DNA from: Planctomycetota bacterium
GTDB taxonomy: Bacteria; Planctomycetota; UBA1135; UBA2386
Direction: 5' to 3'
NCBI GenBank assembly: GCA_016713175.1
Contig: JADJPQ010000009.1
Span: 186,001 to 250,000 of the forward strand
Length of the DNA stretch: 64,000 nucleotides
Within the stretch, counting starts at the first letter, position 1; the number at the start of each line of letters is the position of its first letter. Positions 27,587 through 36,491 of this stretch are shown here, one piece after another. The notes under the pieces are model-generated. The model was not told where the DNA came from, made no database searches, and worked only from the letters and a program-made list of their open reading frames with translations. Position numbers and translations under genes: made by a program.

Positions 27587-27919
27587 CTACTTGTGCACGG
27601 TGACCGTGCGCGAGGTCATCGTGAACGGCAACAACACCGGGGTCAGCAACAGATCGATGAACGAGAACTCGGTCTCGATCGCGTAGCCGGTCAGGTTGTC
27701 GGTCAACCGCTGGATGTCGACATCGTTGACGGTCATCAGTCCGAAGAACAGGTACAGCTGCCGCGCCGAGGACTCACCGACACCGGTCGGGCCGACGCCG
27801 ACGCGATGTTGGTGGCTGACGCAGCCGGACGGGAAACCCGCCAGCAGCAGGAGCGATGCGCCAAGCGCGCGACGCCGTCGACCGGAGATGGTGGACGCAA
27901 CGGAAGCGTGGGATACCAC
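27587..27919 (-). CDS. small Bor-like envelope lipoprotein
   Basis: GTG 27919 is the best in-frame start after the acyltransferase gene, giving 110 residues. A hydrophobic leader ends at a Cys (LLLLAGFPSGC), an imperfect lipobox. The mature part reads HQHRVGVGPTG, RQLYLFFGL, a DxTGYAIETEFS segment and a final TSRTVTVHK strand, resembling small Bor-type lipoproteins. Function unknown. The ribosome site is weak, so the start is uncertain. Confidence 0.6.
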   Translation of the reverse strand: MVSHASVASTISGRRRRALGASLLLLAGFPSGCVSHQHRVGVGPTGVGESSARQLYLFFGLMTVNDVDIQRLTDNLTGYAIETEFSFIDLLLTPVLLPFTMTSRTVTVHK

Positions 27920-27929
27920 GCGTCGCGTT

Positions 27930-28559
27930 TTACCAGTTCGCCAGCGCCTGCTGCGCGGACTTCTCGGCGTCTTCCAGTCGTCGTTCGAGTTCGCGCGCGA
28001 GGCGGTCGCGCCCAGCATCGTCGAGCCCGGTCGGCACCACCATCGGCTCGCCGAAGAACACGACGATCCGTGCGAACGGCCACGGCAGCGTGAACCGGTC
28101 CCAGCTGCCGAAGACCTTCGCCGGCCGCGCCGCACCGACCATCGGCTGGATCGGCCGACCGGTCGCCTCGGCCAGGCGGATCAGACCCGGCTTGACCGAG
28201 CCCCGCGGCCCCTTCGGACCATCCGGGGTGACCACCCACGGGCGTTGCGGCCATTGTTCGATCAGGTCGCGCGCCGCAAACCCACCACCGCGCGTCGACG
28301 AGCCGCGGACGGTCGCAAAGCCCAGCCGCTCGACCGCCTGGGCGATGATCTCGCCGTCGCGATGCCGGCTGATCATCACCACCGCCCCCGTTTGACGCAG
28401 CCGGAACGACGGCAGCAGCAGGTTGCCGTGCAGCAGCGCGTAGATCCGCGGCGCGACCTCGAACTGGCCCGTCACCCGCACCCGCCAGGTGACGCCGAAC
28501 AGCCGGATCAGCCAGGCGCCGAGCCGGCCGGCCCACCTCGCCGCGCGCTCGCTCTTCAT
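27930..28559 (-). CDS. DUF374-type lysophospholipid acyltransferase
   Basis: A 209-residue protein. After an amphipathic N-terminal helix (AWLIRLFGVTWRV) it has HGNLLLPSF, SRHRDGEI, RGSSTRGG and TPDGPKGPRG, the conserved DUF374 blocks that correspond to the acyltransferase His motif and the glycerol-phosphate-binding arginine loop. It probably acylates a lipid at the inner membrane. ATG 28559 overlaps the upstream TGA as ATGA. Confidence 0.85.
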   Translation of the reverse strand: MKSERAARWAGRLGAWLIRLFGVTWRVRVTGQFEVAPRIYALLHGNLLLPSFRLRQTGAVVMISRHRDGEIIAQAVERLGFATVRGSSTRGGGFAARDLIEQWPQRPWVVTPDGPKGPRGSVKPGLIRLAEATGRPIQPMVGAARPAKVFGSWDRFTLPWPFARIVVFFGEPMVVPTGLDDAGRDRLARELERRLEDAEKSAQQALANW

Positions 28560-29539
28560 CGCAGCCGTTCCTGATCGTGATGCCATTCCGGCGGCGCTGG
28601 CGGACCGTAGAACCCGTCGTCCATGCCGGCCCAGGCGTCGTCATCGAACGGCGTCGTCCGCTCGAGCCGCGCCCGCGCCCGTTGTTCTCGCTGCATGCGC
28701 CGCATCATCGCCAGGGCCAGCAACGGCAGCGCGAAGATCATCAACAACGAGAAGCAGTTCTCCATCACCGCACGCAACGGTGCACCCGACGCGTGCAGCA
28801 GGTAGTCCGACCAGGCGGTCACCAGTTCCGCTGTCGGCTTCTTGGTCGCGAACACCAGGGCGCGATCGAAGGTCATGTCGTCGTCGATTGCCGCAACGGT
28901 CGCCAGCAGCCGTTGCCGCCCGAGACGTCGGTCCAGCCAGGCGATGTACGAGTAGCTCTGCGCGTAGGCGACCCGCAGTTCGTCCGGTCGCCGGGGAAAG
29001 TCGTCGTCCAGACCACTGAACGGCAACAGCCGATCGACCGCGACCCGCCAGACGATGTCCTCTTCGCGGGCCCCGAGGTAGGTCTCGCCGGACAGCAGTT
29101 GGGCCAGTCCCTCATGGACCCAGCGCGGCACCCGTTCGCCATGCGGTTCGACGAGCTGATCGATCAGTTCGTGGACGATCTCGTGTTGGACCACGTGATC
29201 GACGGCGGTAAGCGACGAAACCGTCTCGTGCCACAGGATGTGGATCTGGTGCCGGCCCAGCAGCGCCAATCCTGGCGAGCCGGGGTGGTGCCCCGCCCGG
29301 ATGGGCGGTGGCAGCGAATCGGCATCGGCATGCACGACGATCTGGAACCGATGCCGGGGCAGACCAGGGAACTCGTCCTGCAACGTGCGCAGCGCCCTCG
29401 CGGCGGCATCGCTGGTGTAGTCGAGCGCCGTGGCGTCGACGGTCGGGGTAGCCGCGGTTACGGTGAACCACCGTGCCGGCGCCTGGGCGACGATCCCGCC
29501 CAGCCAGCAACACAGAAGCAAGAAGATGCGCAGGAACAC
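28556..29539 (-). CDS. secreted/membrane gluzincin metallopeptidase (MA-like)
   Basis: I chose GTG 29539 because it starts a hydrophobic signal (FLRIFLLLCCWLGGIVAQ), giving 327 residues. The zinc motif is QHEIVHELI (HExxH), and the third ligand is the Glu in RWVHEGLAQLLSG about 24 residues later, the gluzincin arrangement. A membrane helix (FSLLMIFALPLLALAMM) lies near the C-terminus and is followed by a basic, then Pro-rich cytoplasmic tail. It is first of the leftward run that ends with the M48 peptidase. Substrate unknown. Confidence 0.8.
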   Translation of the reverse strand: MFLRIFLLLCCWLGGIVAQAPARWFTVTAATPTVDATALDYTSDAAARALRTLQDEFPGLPRHRFQIVVHADADSLPPPIRAGHHPGSPGLALLGRHQIHILWHETVSSLTAVDHVVQHEIVHELIDQLVEPHGERVPRWVHEGLAQLLSGETYLGAREEDIVWRVAVDRLLPFSGLDDDFPRRPDELRVAYAQSYSYIAWLDRRLGRQRLLATVAAIDDDMTFDRALVFATKKPTAELVTAWSDYLLHASGAPLRAVMENCFSLLMIFALPLLALAMMRRMQREQRARARLERTTPFDDDAWAGMDDGFYGPPAPPEWHHDQERLR

Positions 29540-29612
29540 GGCTCGCCGTCCGTCATAGGCCCCTGCCCAGGACGGGAGAAGTGCTGCCGTCCCGGTTCGC
29601 AGGAGTTCTCCC

Positions 29613-29981
29613 GTGAAGCACGTCTGGAAGTACCTGATCCCCCTCCCCTGCCTCGCCGCCCTGATCGCGATGGTCCCGCAGACCCCGCAGGACCGCGAGG
29701 ACCCGGCAGTCGCCGATGTCGGCGTCGTCGCCCGCATGTCCGAGCTGCAGTACGTCGACACGCACGGCAAGACGCAGGTCGTCTCCGCGCGCAACGTGCT
29801 GGAGATCCGCCTGCTCGAAGACCATCCGAACGCGATCCGGCTCGAATTGGTCTACGAGAACGGCGACTACTCGCTGATCGATGCCACCGCGTTCCACATC
29901 CTGCGCGTCGGTCGCGATGAAACCGATGTCCGCCTCGTGCGGAGCCGCATCGCGCGAACGAAGTTCCCGCGCTTGAAATAG
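29613..29981 (+). CDS. small secreted protein of unknown function
   Basis: GTG start with AGGAG 7 nt upstream; 122 residues. A signal peptide spans residues 1-22. The mature part is a beta-rich domain (ELQYVDTHGKTQVV, LEIRLLEDHPNAIRLEL, YENGDYSLID). No family recognised. It is divergent from the gluzincin peptidase gene across 73 bp. A small CCGCT/AGCGG hairpin follows its stop. Confidence 0.65.
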   Translation: MKHVWKYLIPLPCLAALIAMVPQTPQDREDPAVADVGVVARMSELQYVDTHGKTQVVSARNVLEIRLLEDHPNAIRLELVYENGDYSLIDATAFHILRVGRDETDVRLVRSRIARTKFPRLK

Positions 29982-30095
29982 TGCGCATCTGCCGCTGACA
30001 GCGGTCGTTCGGTGCCCGTTCGTACCGGCTTCACACCCGGTGACGGCGTTGCCGAAAGAACCGACAAAGGCAGGGTCGGAGTCGGAGACATCGCG

Positions 30096-31943
30096 ATGTC
30101 CCGACCCACAGATGAACTGCGCCGACGCCTGCTGACGCGATCGGACCTGGCCCGCCTGAGCATCCCGGCGAGCAAGGTCCCGTCGTGGCTTTCGCGCGGC
30201 GCACTCGATCTGGTCGGCAACTACGTGGCGGCCGGCAGCCCGGAAGATCCGGTGTTCGCGGTGCTCGCCGCCGATGTGCGGCAGGAGCTCGCGGCCGGTC
30301 TGCAGGCGATGGGGCGCGATCGCGTGGTATTTGCGCCGCTGCGGGCCCGTTCGCTGCTGCTCCGGGCATTGCTGACCGAGCGCGGCATCGCAGTCCCGGC
30401 CGAGATCGATGAGGCGCTGGTCAACGATGCGCCGACCGCCAGCCAGTCCACGGAAGCCGAACTGGCGCGGCAGTTGTTGTCCTCTGGCCTCGAGCAGGTC
30501 CTGGTGGCCGCCGACGACCTCGAGCAGGCAGTGGCGTCGGTGCTCGATCTGGCACGTCGGGAACCGACCCCCGAATCAGCACCGCCATGTCCACCTGAAG
30601 GCGCAATCGAGGCTCTCGAACCCGCAACGACAGTCCGATGCCACGGCGAGTCCGGGGAGTCCGCCTCGATCCCAGCGGCAACGGCTGCGATCGGGGTGCC
30701 GATAGATGCCCCGGCAGATGCGCCTTCGCCTGCGCCTCAGCCGTTGCATGAGTGCGAACGACTTCTGCCGGCGACCTTGCCCGACGACGAACCAGAACTT
30801 GGAGGCGCAGAGGCGCACCAGAGTGTGGACGAAGACGCGTCGGAGAATGGCGCCGACTGGTTCGACACCGAGGACCTCTTTGGAACCACTGCGGATTGGG
30901 AGCCCCGGACCGGGACAACGGAGCCACCCGACGCGGGCCTTCTTGCAGAGGCCCGGGCCTCGATCGCATCGATCGCGACGACGGCCTGCGAAGCCAGCTC
31001 CAACGAACCGATCGCCGTACCCACGCCGCCAGATCCAGCCACCGCGACCAACGCAACCAGTTCAACACTCACCATGACGGAAGAACGCAACGAAAGCGAG
31101 GCGACGGCCGCCGCGGAACCGTTCCAGGACACCGCATTGGCCGTTCTCGACGACCTGCTGGGAGGCGTGGCTGCGGCCGGGCCGGATGCCGAGGCAGCGA
31201 TTGCCGCGAACGAACCGGAGCTGCAGTCTTCCGATGCACCGGTTCTTCCCACGGCGATGGCGTCGGCGCCTGCCACGGCGAGCGCCGGGGAGCCGGAAAT
31301 GATCGCCGAGGCCGAACCGGAAGCCGCCGGCACGGCCGCGACCCCGGCCAGTCCAGAACCAGCCCGAACCTCAGAGCCGGTGATGCCTGCGGCGGAACCA
31401 CCGGTGGTGGAACCGACCCCGACGACAGCCACCGCGATCCCCACGGTGCCGCCGATCGTCAACCAGGTCGTCGTCGACATGGCGCCGGTCGAACGGGTCA
31501 TCTCAGGCCTGCGAGGCGCGCTGGAAGAACTCGCGCATCGGCCCCAGCCATCTCTGGACGTTCAGCCGCTGGTAGCGGCCCTGGACAAGTCGTCGGAGCG
31601 GGCCGCCGACCACGATCAGGCGGCGAAGACCACGAACGAAGCACTACAGGCGGTGGCCACCGAACTGCGCACGTTCGGGGAACGACTCGAGAAGAACGGC
31701 GCCACGACGTTGCAGGCGATCGCCGCCATCCAGGCCGAACACGCGAGCAGCAGCCACGAACCGACGCCGTTCGTCGTCGCGCGCGCGAGCCGCACGCCGT
31801 TCGCGCTGCTGGCGGTGGGGTTCCTGTTGGTGTGTTGGGCGACGGTGTTCTGGTTCAAGACCGGCAACCCGAAGCTTGCGCTCGGCACCCTGGTCGCGGG
31901 CAATCTGGTCGGCTGCTGCCTGCTCGCCTGCCGGCGCGACTGA
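30096..31943 (+). CDS. large acidic low-complexity membrane protein, unknown function
   Basis: ATG 30096 has GGAG 9 nt upstream; 615 residues. Residues 1-150 look helical and globular. Residues 155-460 are rich in Ala, Glu, Pro and Thr and probably disordered. A helical, coiled-coil-like segment at 460-555 leads into two C-terminal membrane helices (FALLAVGFLLVCWATVFWF and LALGTLVAGNLVGCCLLA). With no signal peptide, the bulk is probably cytoplasmic and tethered by its tail. No homologue recognised. Confidence 0.65.
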   Translation: MSRPTDELRRRLLTRSDLARLSIPASKVPSWLSRGALDLVGNYVAAGSPEDPVFAVLAADVRQELAAGLQAMGRDRVVFAPLRARSLLLRALLTERGIAVPAEIDEALVNDAPTASQSTEAELARQLLSSGLEQVLVAADDLEQAVASVLDLARREPTPESAPPCPPEGAIEALEPATTVRCHGESGESASIPAATAAIGVPIDAPADAPSPAPQPLHECERLLPATLPDDEPELGGAEAHQSVDEDASENGADWFDTEDLFGTTADWEPRTGTTEPPDAGLLAEARASIASIATTACEASSNEPIAVPTPPDPATATNATSSTLTMTEERNESEATAAAEPFQDTALAVLDDLLGGVAAAGPDAEAAIAANEPELQSSDAPVLPTAMASAPATASAGEPEMIAEAEPEAAGTAATPASPEPARTSEPVMPAAEPPVVEPTPTTATAIPTVPPIVNQVVVDMAPVERVISGLRGALEELAHRPQPSLDVQPLVAALDKSSERAADHDQAAKTTNEALQAVATELRTFGERLEKNGATTLQAIAAIQAEHASSSHEPTPFVVARASRTPFALLAVGFLLVCWATVFWFKTGNPKLALGTLVAGNLVGCCLLACRRD

Positions 31944-31964
31944 GCCGCGCCAGGAAGTCACCAC

Positions 31965-31982
31965 GACCGCAGCGTCGCGGTC
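31965..31982. terminator. weak hairpin between convergent genes
   Basis: GACCGC (31965-31970) pairs with GCGGTC (31977-31982) across a 6-nt loop, in the short gap between convergent genes and touching the downstream stop codon. No T-run follows, so terminator function is only possible. Confidence 0.25.
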
Positions 31983-34419
31983 ACGGACCAGGAGGTCTCG
32001 GCGACAGCAGGTTCGCGAGCATGCGGACCGCGCCAGCATGCCGCTTCTTCAGTTGCCGCCACAGCGCCAGCGCACAGTAGACGTACTCACCTTCCCCGGT
32101 TCGCGCATACAGCACCGCACCGCGTTCGGCCGGAAAGCCTGGGTCCTGCAATTCGATCAGTTCCTCGTATCGCTCGCCATAAAGCGCGGGAAAGTACAAG
32201 CCGCGTTCCTGCTCCCAGCCATCCCAGTCCGCCGACCGGATCCGGTTCGGATGGTTCCACAAGACGTGGTCGGGCTTCAGGATCTTCACCGCCGCGTCGG
32301 CCCGGGTGATGCGGCTCTTGCCGACCTGGAACGGTTCGAACGGCGCCCCACGGAAGCCTTCGCCCGCCGGGTTGAACTCGGTGTCCTTGTGGTAGAGCAC
32401 GACGAGCCGCTTGCCGCGACCGGTCGCAAAATCCAACAAGCGCCGGAAACTGCGGCGGGCCGCCGGCCGATCCCGCAGCGCCCGGATGTCGACCAGGATC
32501 GTGTCGAACTCGGTCAGGTCACGTACCGACAGATCGGCGTCGCTGAGTTCGGAACGACGCAGACCAAAGCCGCCGATGTCGATCACCGACAACACGGTAT
32601 CGTCGTTGCCTCGGACGAGGCCGACGCGCAGGTGTGGGTCGATCTGCACGTCGATCTTGTGGATCGGCAACGTCAGTCGGCTGTTACCCACCTGGATCCG
32701 GACGACATCGACGCCGCTGCGTCGATCATCCGGCGAACGGATCTCGAAGTCGTAGGCATTGGCGCGATCGGCCTGCAGGTCGACCACCTTGCGATTGCCA
32801 TCGATCACGTAGCCGGCCGGAGCGGTCACCTCGAGATCGTCCTCGATCGGGAATCGACTGTTGCGATGCACGCCGACGGTGAACTGCACGGACTGGCGCG
32901 TCGTCGGCAGGATCAGGATCCTTGGCACCACCTCGAGGTCGAGCGGCGGCCGCAACTCGACCGGCACCGTGATCGGCACTGGCACTTCGAGGCCAGCCAC
33001 GCGACAGCAAAAGCGCAGGCGCACTGGCGCGGCGAAGCGATCGCCATGGAAGCGGGCCTGCATCGGGTCATCGCCGCGCGGCATCAGCGGCACGTGGTAG
33101 ACGAGTTCCGCGCGCAGCGACTCCCCGGCGCCGACCCGGAGCGAATCGCCGGTGACCGGTTCGAGCACGGTCTCGGCGCCATCGGCCGAATCGACGCTGA
33201 CGGCATCGATCGGCACGAAGCCGCCGGCATGGATCCTGACCGCCAGCGCCAGCGCTTCGCCGGGCACCGCCACGGCGCCCGGTTCGGCCTCGACTTCGAT
33301 CTGCAGCGAGATCACATGGCGGATCACGCGTTCGAGGGCCTCCGCGCGTCGGTCGCGCCGCCGCTCGGCATCGCTGCCCGATGGCAGCGACAGGCCTCGC
33401 AGGCTCTTCAGGGTCGTGCTGGCCTGTTCGAGCAACAGCTCACGCTGCGGCAGCAGACCACTCAGCACGGCGCCGAGCAGTTGCCGCAGCGACGCCGCCT
33501 GCTCGCGATCCGCCGGCCAGTGCGCGTCGTCGAACAGCGATGGCAACCCCTCCAGCAGGGACGTCGGCGGCGCCCGGTTGCCGATCGGTGTCGGTTGCAG
33601 AACCAGGTCCGGCTCGAACACCGAGTCCATCGGGCCGGGTGTTCCCGGACTCACGTGCGCCCGGCGCAGTACGTCGTAGGCAAGCCGGCGAAGCGTCGCG
33701 CCGCGGAGCGGTTCCATCTGATCCAGCGACACTCGCAGCGTCGCCGGCGCGGCACCCGACGATGCGCCAAGGAACAACCGGTCGACGCGATGCGCCGGCA
33801 GTGCGCAGGCAAACTGCGGGTCCTCGGCCAGTGCCACCGCCGTCGGCAGCAGTTCGGCAAGCGCCTGGTCGTGACCGTGTGACTCCTCCGCGTGGTGCGT
33901 GCTGATCACCAGATCCGGCCGACACGAACGGATGATCCGGACCAGATCGGCGAGCGTCTGGTCACGCCCCCACTCGGCGAAGGTCTCGGCCGCGGTCCGA
34001 CGGTAGCCAGCGTCGGGGCGATCCAGGTACCAGACATCGGCGTCGAAATGCGATGCTCCGGCTTCGGTTTCGAGCGTGCGGATGCGATCCAGCGCGTCAC
34101 CGGTCTCCGGGCCCAGCGAGTTCTGGCCGCCACCGCCTCGAGTCGCCAGCAGGATCGCGACCCGGACGCCATGGCGATAGCGCAGCAGTGCCGCCGGCAA
34201 CACATAGCGATCGTCCGGGTGCGACGCGACGAGCAGCGCCAACGTGTCGTTGCCGGCATCGCGCAGTGCCTGGTGCAGCGGCACGATGCCGGCCTCGCTG
34301 CGGCCGTTCACTTCGCGCCAGCTCTGGGCGACGAGGCCGGTGGTCAGTGCCAACGACAACGCCCCGGGGCACCAGCGGCGCCGCGGGGCGTTCGATTGTT
34401 GCCGGTGTGGAATGCGCAC
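31981..34419 (-). CDS. secreted PIG-L/LmbE-type deacetylase with large C-terminal extension
   Basis: GTG start; 812 residues with a signal-like N-terminus (ALSLALTTGLVAQ). Residues 60-260 are the PIG-L domain: SHPDD at 66-70 supplies zinc ligands, GGGGQNSLG is the glycine loop, and RPDLVISTHHAEESHGHDQA contributes later ligands. The usual Glu after HPDD is Arg. The remaining 550 residues include beta-sandwich-like segments and are not recognised. Family members remove N-acetyl groups from sugars; here it probably acts outside the cytoplasm. Confidence 0.82.
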   Translation of the reverse strand: MRIPHRQQSNAPRRRWCPGALSLALTTGLVAQSWREVNGRSEAGIVPLHQALRDAGNDTLALLVASHPDDRYVLPAALLRYRHGVRVAILLATRGGGGQNSLGPETGDALDRIRTLETEAGASHFDADVWYLDRPDAGYRRTAAETFAEWGRDQTLADLVRIIRSCRPDLVISTHHAEESHGHDQALAELLPTAVALAEDPQFACALPAHRVDRLFLGASSGAAPATLRVSLDQMEPLRGATLRRLAYDVLRRAHVSPGTPGPMDSVFEPDLVLQPTPIGNRAPPTSLLEGLPSLFDDAHWPADREQAASLRQLLGAVLSGLLPQRELLLEQASTTLKSLRGLSLPSGSDAERRRDRRAEALERVIRHVISLQIEVEAEPGAVAVPGEALALAVRIHAGGFVPIDAVSVDSADGAETVLEPVTGDSLRVGAGESLRAELVYHVPLMPRGDDPMQARFHGDRFAAPVRLRFCCRVAGLEVPVPITVPVELRPPLDLEVVPRILILPTTRQSVQFTVGVHRNSRFPIEDDLEVTAPAGYVIDGNRKVVDLQADRANAYDFEIRSPDDRRSGVDVVRIQVGNSRLTLPIHKIDVQIDPHLRVGLVRGNDDTVLSVIDIGGFGLRRSELSDADLSVRDLTEFDTILVDIRALRDRPAARRSFRRLLDFATGRGKRLVVLYHKDTEFNPAGEGFRGAPFEPFQVGKSRITRADAAVKILKPDHVLWNHPNRIRSADWDGWEQERGLYFPALYGERYEELIELQDPGFPAERGAVLYARTGEGEYVYCALALWRQLKKRHAGAVRMLANLLSPRPPGP

Positions 34420-34437
34420 CGGCGCCAGCCTATCGCG

Positions 34438-36312
34438 TCAGAAGCCGCGACGCATGCTGACGGCGAAAGCCGCCGCACCGCCGACCGCTGCGCCCAAGAG
34501 CAGCAGGGCTTCCGGACCGAACGGTCCGACCGACGTCGTCTCGAAGCCGTTGCCGTCGGCCTTGCTGTACGACACCGCGCCGTTCAAGTGCTTGGTCAAG
34601 GTGCCGCTCTCCGGCAGCAGTTGCATGTCGATCGGGATGTCCTCACCCATCGGCAGGAATGCCAGCACACCGGTCAGCATCTGATAACCGCTCTCGAAGC
34701 TGGCCTTCCAATCGGTGAACGACACGCTCTGGATGCCTTCGGGCAGCGCCGCGAGCGCCTCGAACTCCTTGTTGCCGCGGATGTCGCCCTTCGGGTCGTC
34801 CTCGCGGTCCATGCGCTGGAACACCCGGCGGATGTCGCTGGCCGAGAAACCGGCGACCATGAAGCCGTTCTTGAACGCGAACGTCGGCGTCAGCGCATCG
34901 AACGGATTCATGCCCATGCCGTTGGTCGGGTCCCAGTTGATCCGGAGCGAGAACGCCTTGACGCCGCGCTTCTCGCCTTCCTCGATCTCCACCATGCCCT
35001 CCGACATCGACGACAACGCCTTCAACACCTTGACGATCTTGTCGGCGTCGTTGACCTTCATCAGGACCGCCATCTCCGGCGCCGACGTGATCGTGCTCAT
35101 CGGCATCGACCAGGACAGCATGGTGTCGCCGAGCGCGCCGAACAGGTCGTCGCGAACAGTGAAGCCGATCTGCTTCTCGATCTTCGCCAGTTGACCGAGC
35201 GCCTGCTCGCCGACCTTCGGGTCGTAGGCCTTCACCGCATCGACCAGCGCGTCGTAGAAACTCAGCGGGTCGAAGGTGCTGCCCGAGAAGCTGACCGCGT
35301 CCTTGGGCACCCACTTCAGGAACGACATGTCGAGATTCTTGGTCGCGCCGGCGAGGATCCCGCGGCGATCGGGCGAGGGCGACACGATGTATCCCTTCGA
35401 GACCGCGTGGTCCTTCTGGTAGGTGCTGGTCGAACCCATCGAACGGATCCCACGCAACCCCAGGGCATCGAACGCGCGCGACACGCCGTCGACGTCCAAC
35501 CACTCCATTTCGCTGCTCATCTGCTTGGCGACCGACAGTCCCTTGATCGCGAAGTCGAGCATCGGATCGACGCGCATGAACATCTCGGCCTCGGCGCCGG
35601 CGCCGAGCAGGCGTTGGGCATTGGCCTTGTAGCGGTCGGTCGCCGCCAGCACGTGCTTGCCGCTCTGCATGGCCTCGAGGACACCAGTGACGTCGTCTTT
35701 CAGCGTGCCGATCAGGAGGCCGTTCTTGACCATCGCGACATGCAGCCCCATCTCCATGCCTTCGGGCCCGTTCGGCGTCAGCGAGATGACCTGGGCATCG
35801 CCGACCTTGGTCTCGGCCTTGCTCATGTCGTTGCCGGCCTGTTGCTCGAGCAGCCCAAGCCCCATCTGCGCCAGACCAAACCACTCCTTGGCCGTCGCGC
35901 CGAAGTCGAGATGCAACACGACACCGATCTTCGGAACCGGTCCAAATGCGCCCTCGGTCAGGTCCAGGCGCGTCAGGGCAAACGTGCCGCCGTTGATCCG
36001 CAGCGCCATCAACTTGTCGGGATCGACGGGCAACGCCCCTTGCGCGTGCATTTCCTTGGCCTGAGCCAGCGCCTTGTCGATCTCCTTCTTGGCCCGGTCC
36101 TTCAAGTCACCGAAGAACGTCTGGACCTCTTCCTCGGCCCACATCTTGGCCAGCGGCATGGCGGAGAACTCCTGGATCGACGTGCCGAGGTCGGGCACGT
36201 TGACCGCCATGATGGTGTCCTTGGGCAGGAAAGGGAGGATCGAATCCTGGGCGAATGCCGGCACGGCGCAAAGCGCGACGGAGCCGAGGACGGCAGAGCG
36301 AAGCATCAGCAT
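34438..36312 (-). CDS. secreted DUF3352-like protein
   Basis: ATG 36312 has GGAG 6 nt upstream; a second in-frame ATG follows two codons later. The 624-residue protein has a signal peptide (GSVALCAVPAFA) and alternating alpha/beta segments with motifs like LPKDTIMAVNVPDLG and WVPKDAVSFSGSTFDPLSFYDAL, resembling planctomycete DUF3352-type proteins. A Gly/Ala-rich hydrophobic segment at the C-terminus ends in SMRRGF, perhaps a membrane anchor or sorting tail. Function unknown. Confidence 0.65.
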   Translation of the reverse strand: MLMLRSAVLGSVALCAVPAFAQDSILPFLPKDTIMAVNVPDLGTSIQEFSAMPLAKMWAEEEVQTFFGDLKDRAKKEIDKALAQAKEMHAQGALPVDPDKLMALRINGGTFALTRLDLTEGAFGPVPKIGVVLHLDFGATAKEWFGLAQMGLGLLEQQAGNDMSKAETKVGDAQVISLTPNGPEGMEMGLHVAMVKNGLLIGTLKDDVTGVLEAMQSGKHVLAATDRYKANAQRLLGAGAEAEMFMRVDPMLDFAIKGLSVAKQMSSEMEWLDVDGVSRAFDALGLRGIRSMGSTSTYQKDHAVSKGYIVSPSPDRRGILAGATKNLDMSFLKWVPKDAVSFSGSTFDPLSFYDALVDAVKAYDPKVGEQALGQLAKIEKQIGFTVRDDLFGALGDTMLSWSMPMSTITSAPEMAVLMKVNDADKIVKVLKALSSMSEGMVEIEEGEKRGVKAFSLRINWDPTNGMGMNPFDALTPTFAFKNGFMVAGFSASDIRRVFQRMDREDDPKGDIRGNKEFEALAALPEGIQSVSFTDWKASFESGYQMLTGVLAFLPMGEDIPIDMQLLPESGTLTKHLNGAVSYSKADGNGFETTSVGPFGPEALLLLGAAVGGAAAFAVSMRRGF

Positions 36313-36491
36313 GTTGTCTCCAGACGGGAGAGTTCAGGTAGGGAACGGCGGCCCGCCTCGTCAGACGAACGGGACCGCGCCAGGGAACACAGTGGCCTCT
36401 CATGTACCGGAACTGTCGGCCAGCGTCCGGTACGATCGTCCCGCGATGCGTCATCCGACATGAAACGCCGCGACGACGGCCGGGCAGGGAC
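36313..36491. other. 179-bp intergenic gap with an inverted repeat
   Basis: The gap lies between two same-strand genes. It holds an 8-bp perfect inverted repeat, GTACCGGA (36404-36411) and TCCGGTAC (36426-36433), with a 14-nt spacer. Its distance from the next start fits an operator or a weak terminator. No T-run follows. Nothing else is evident. Confidence 0.45.
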
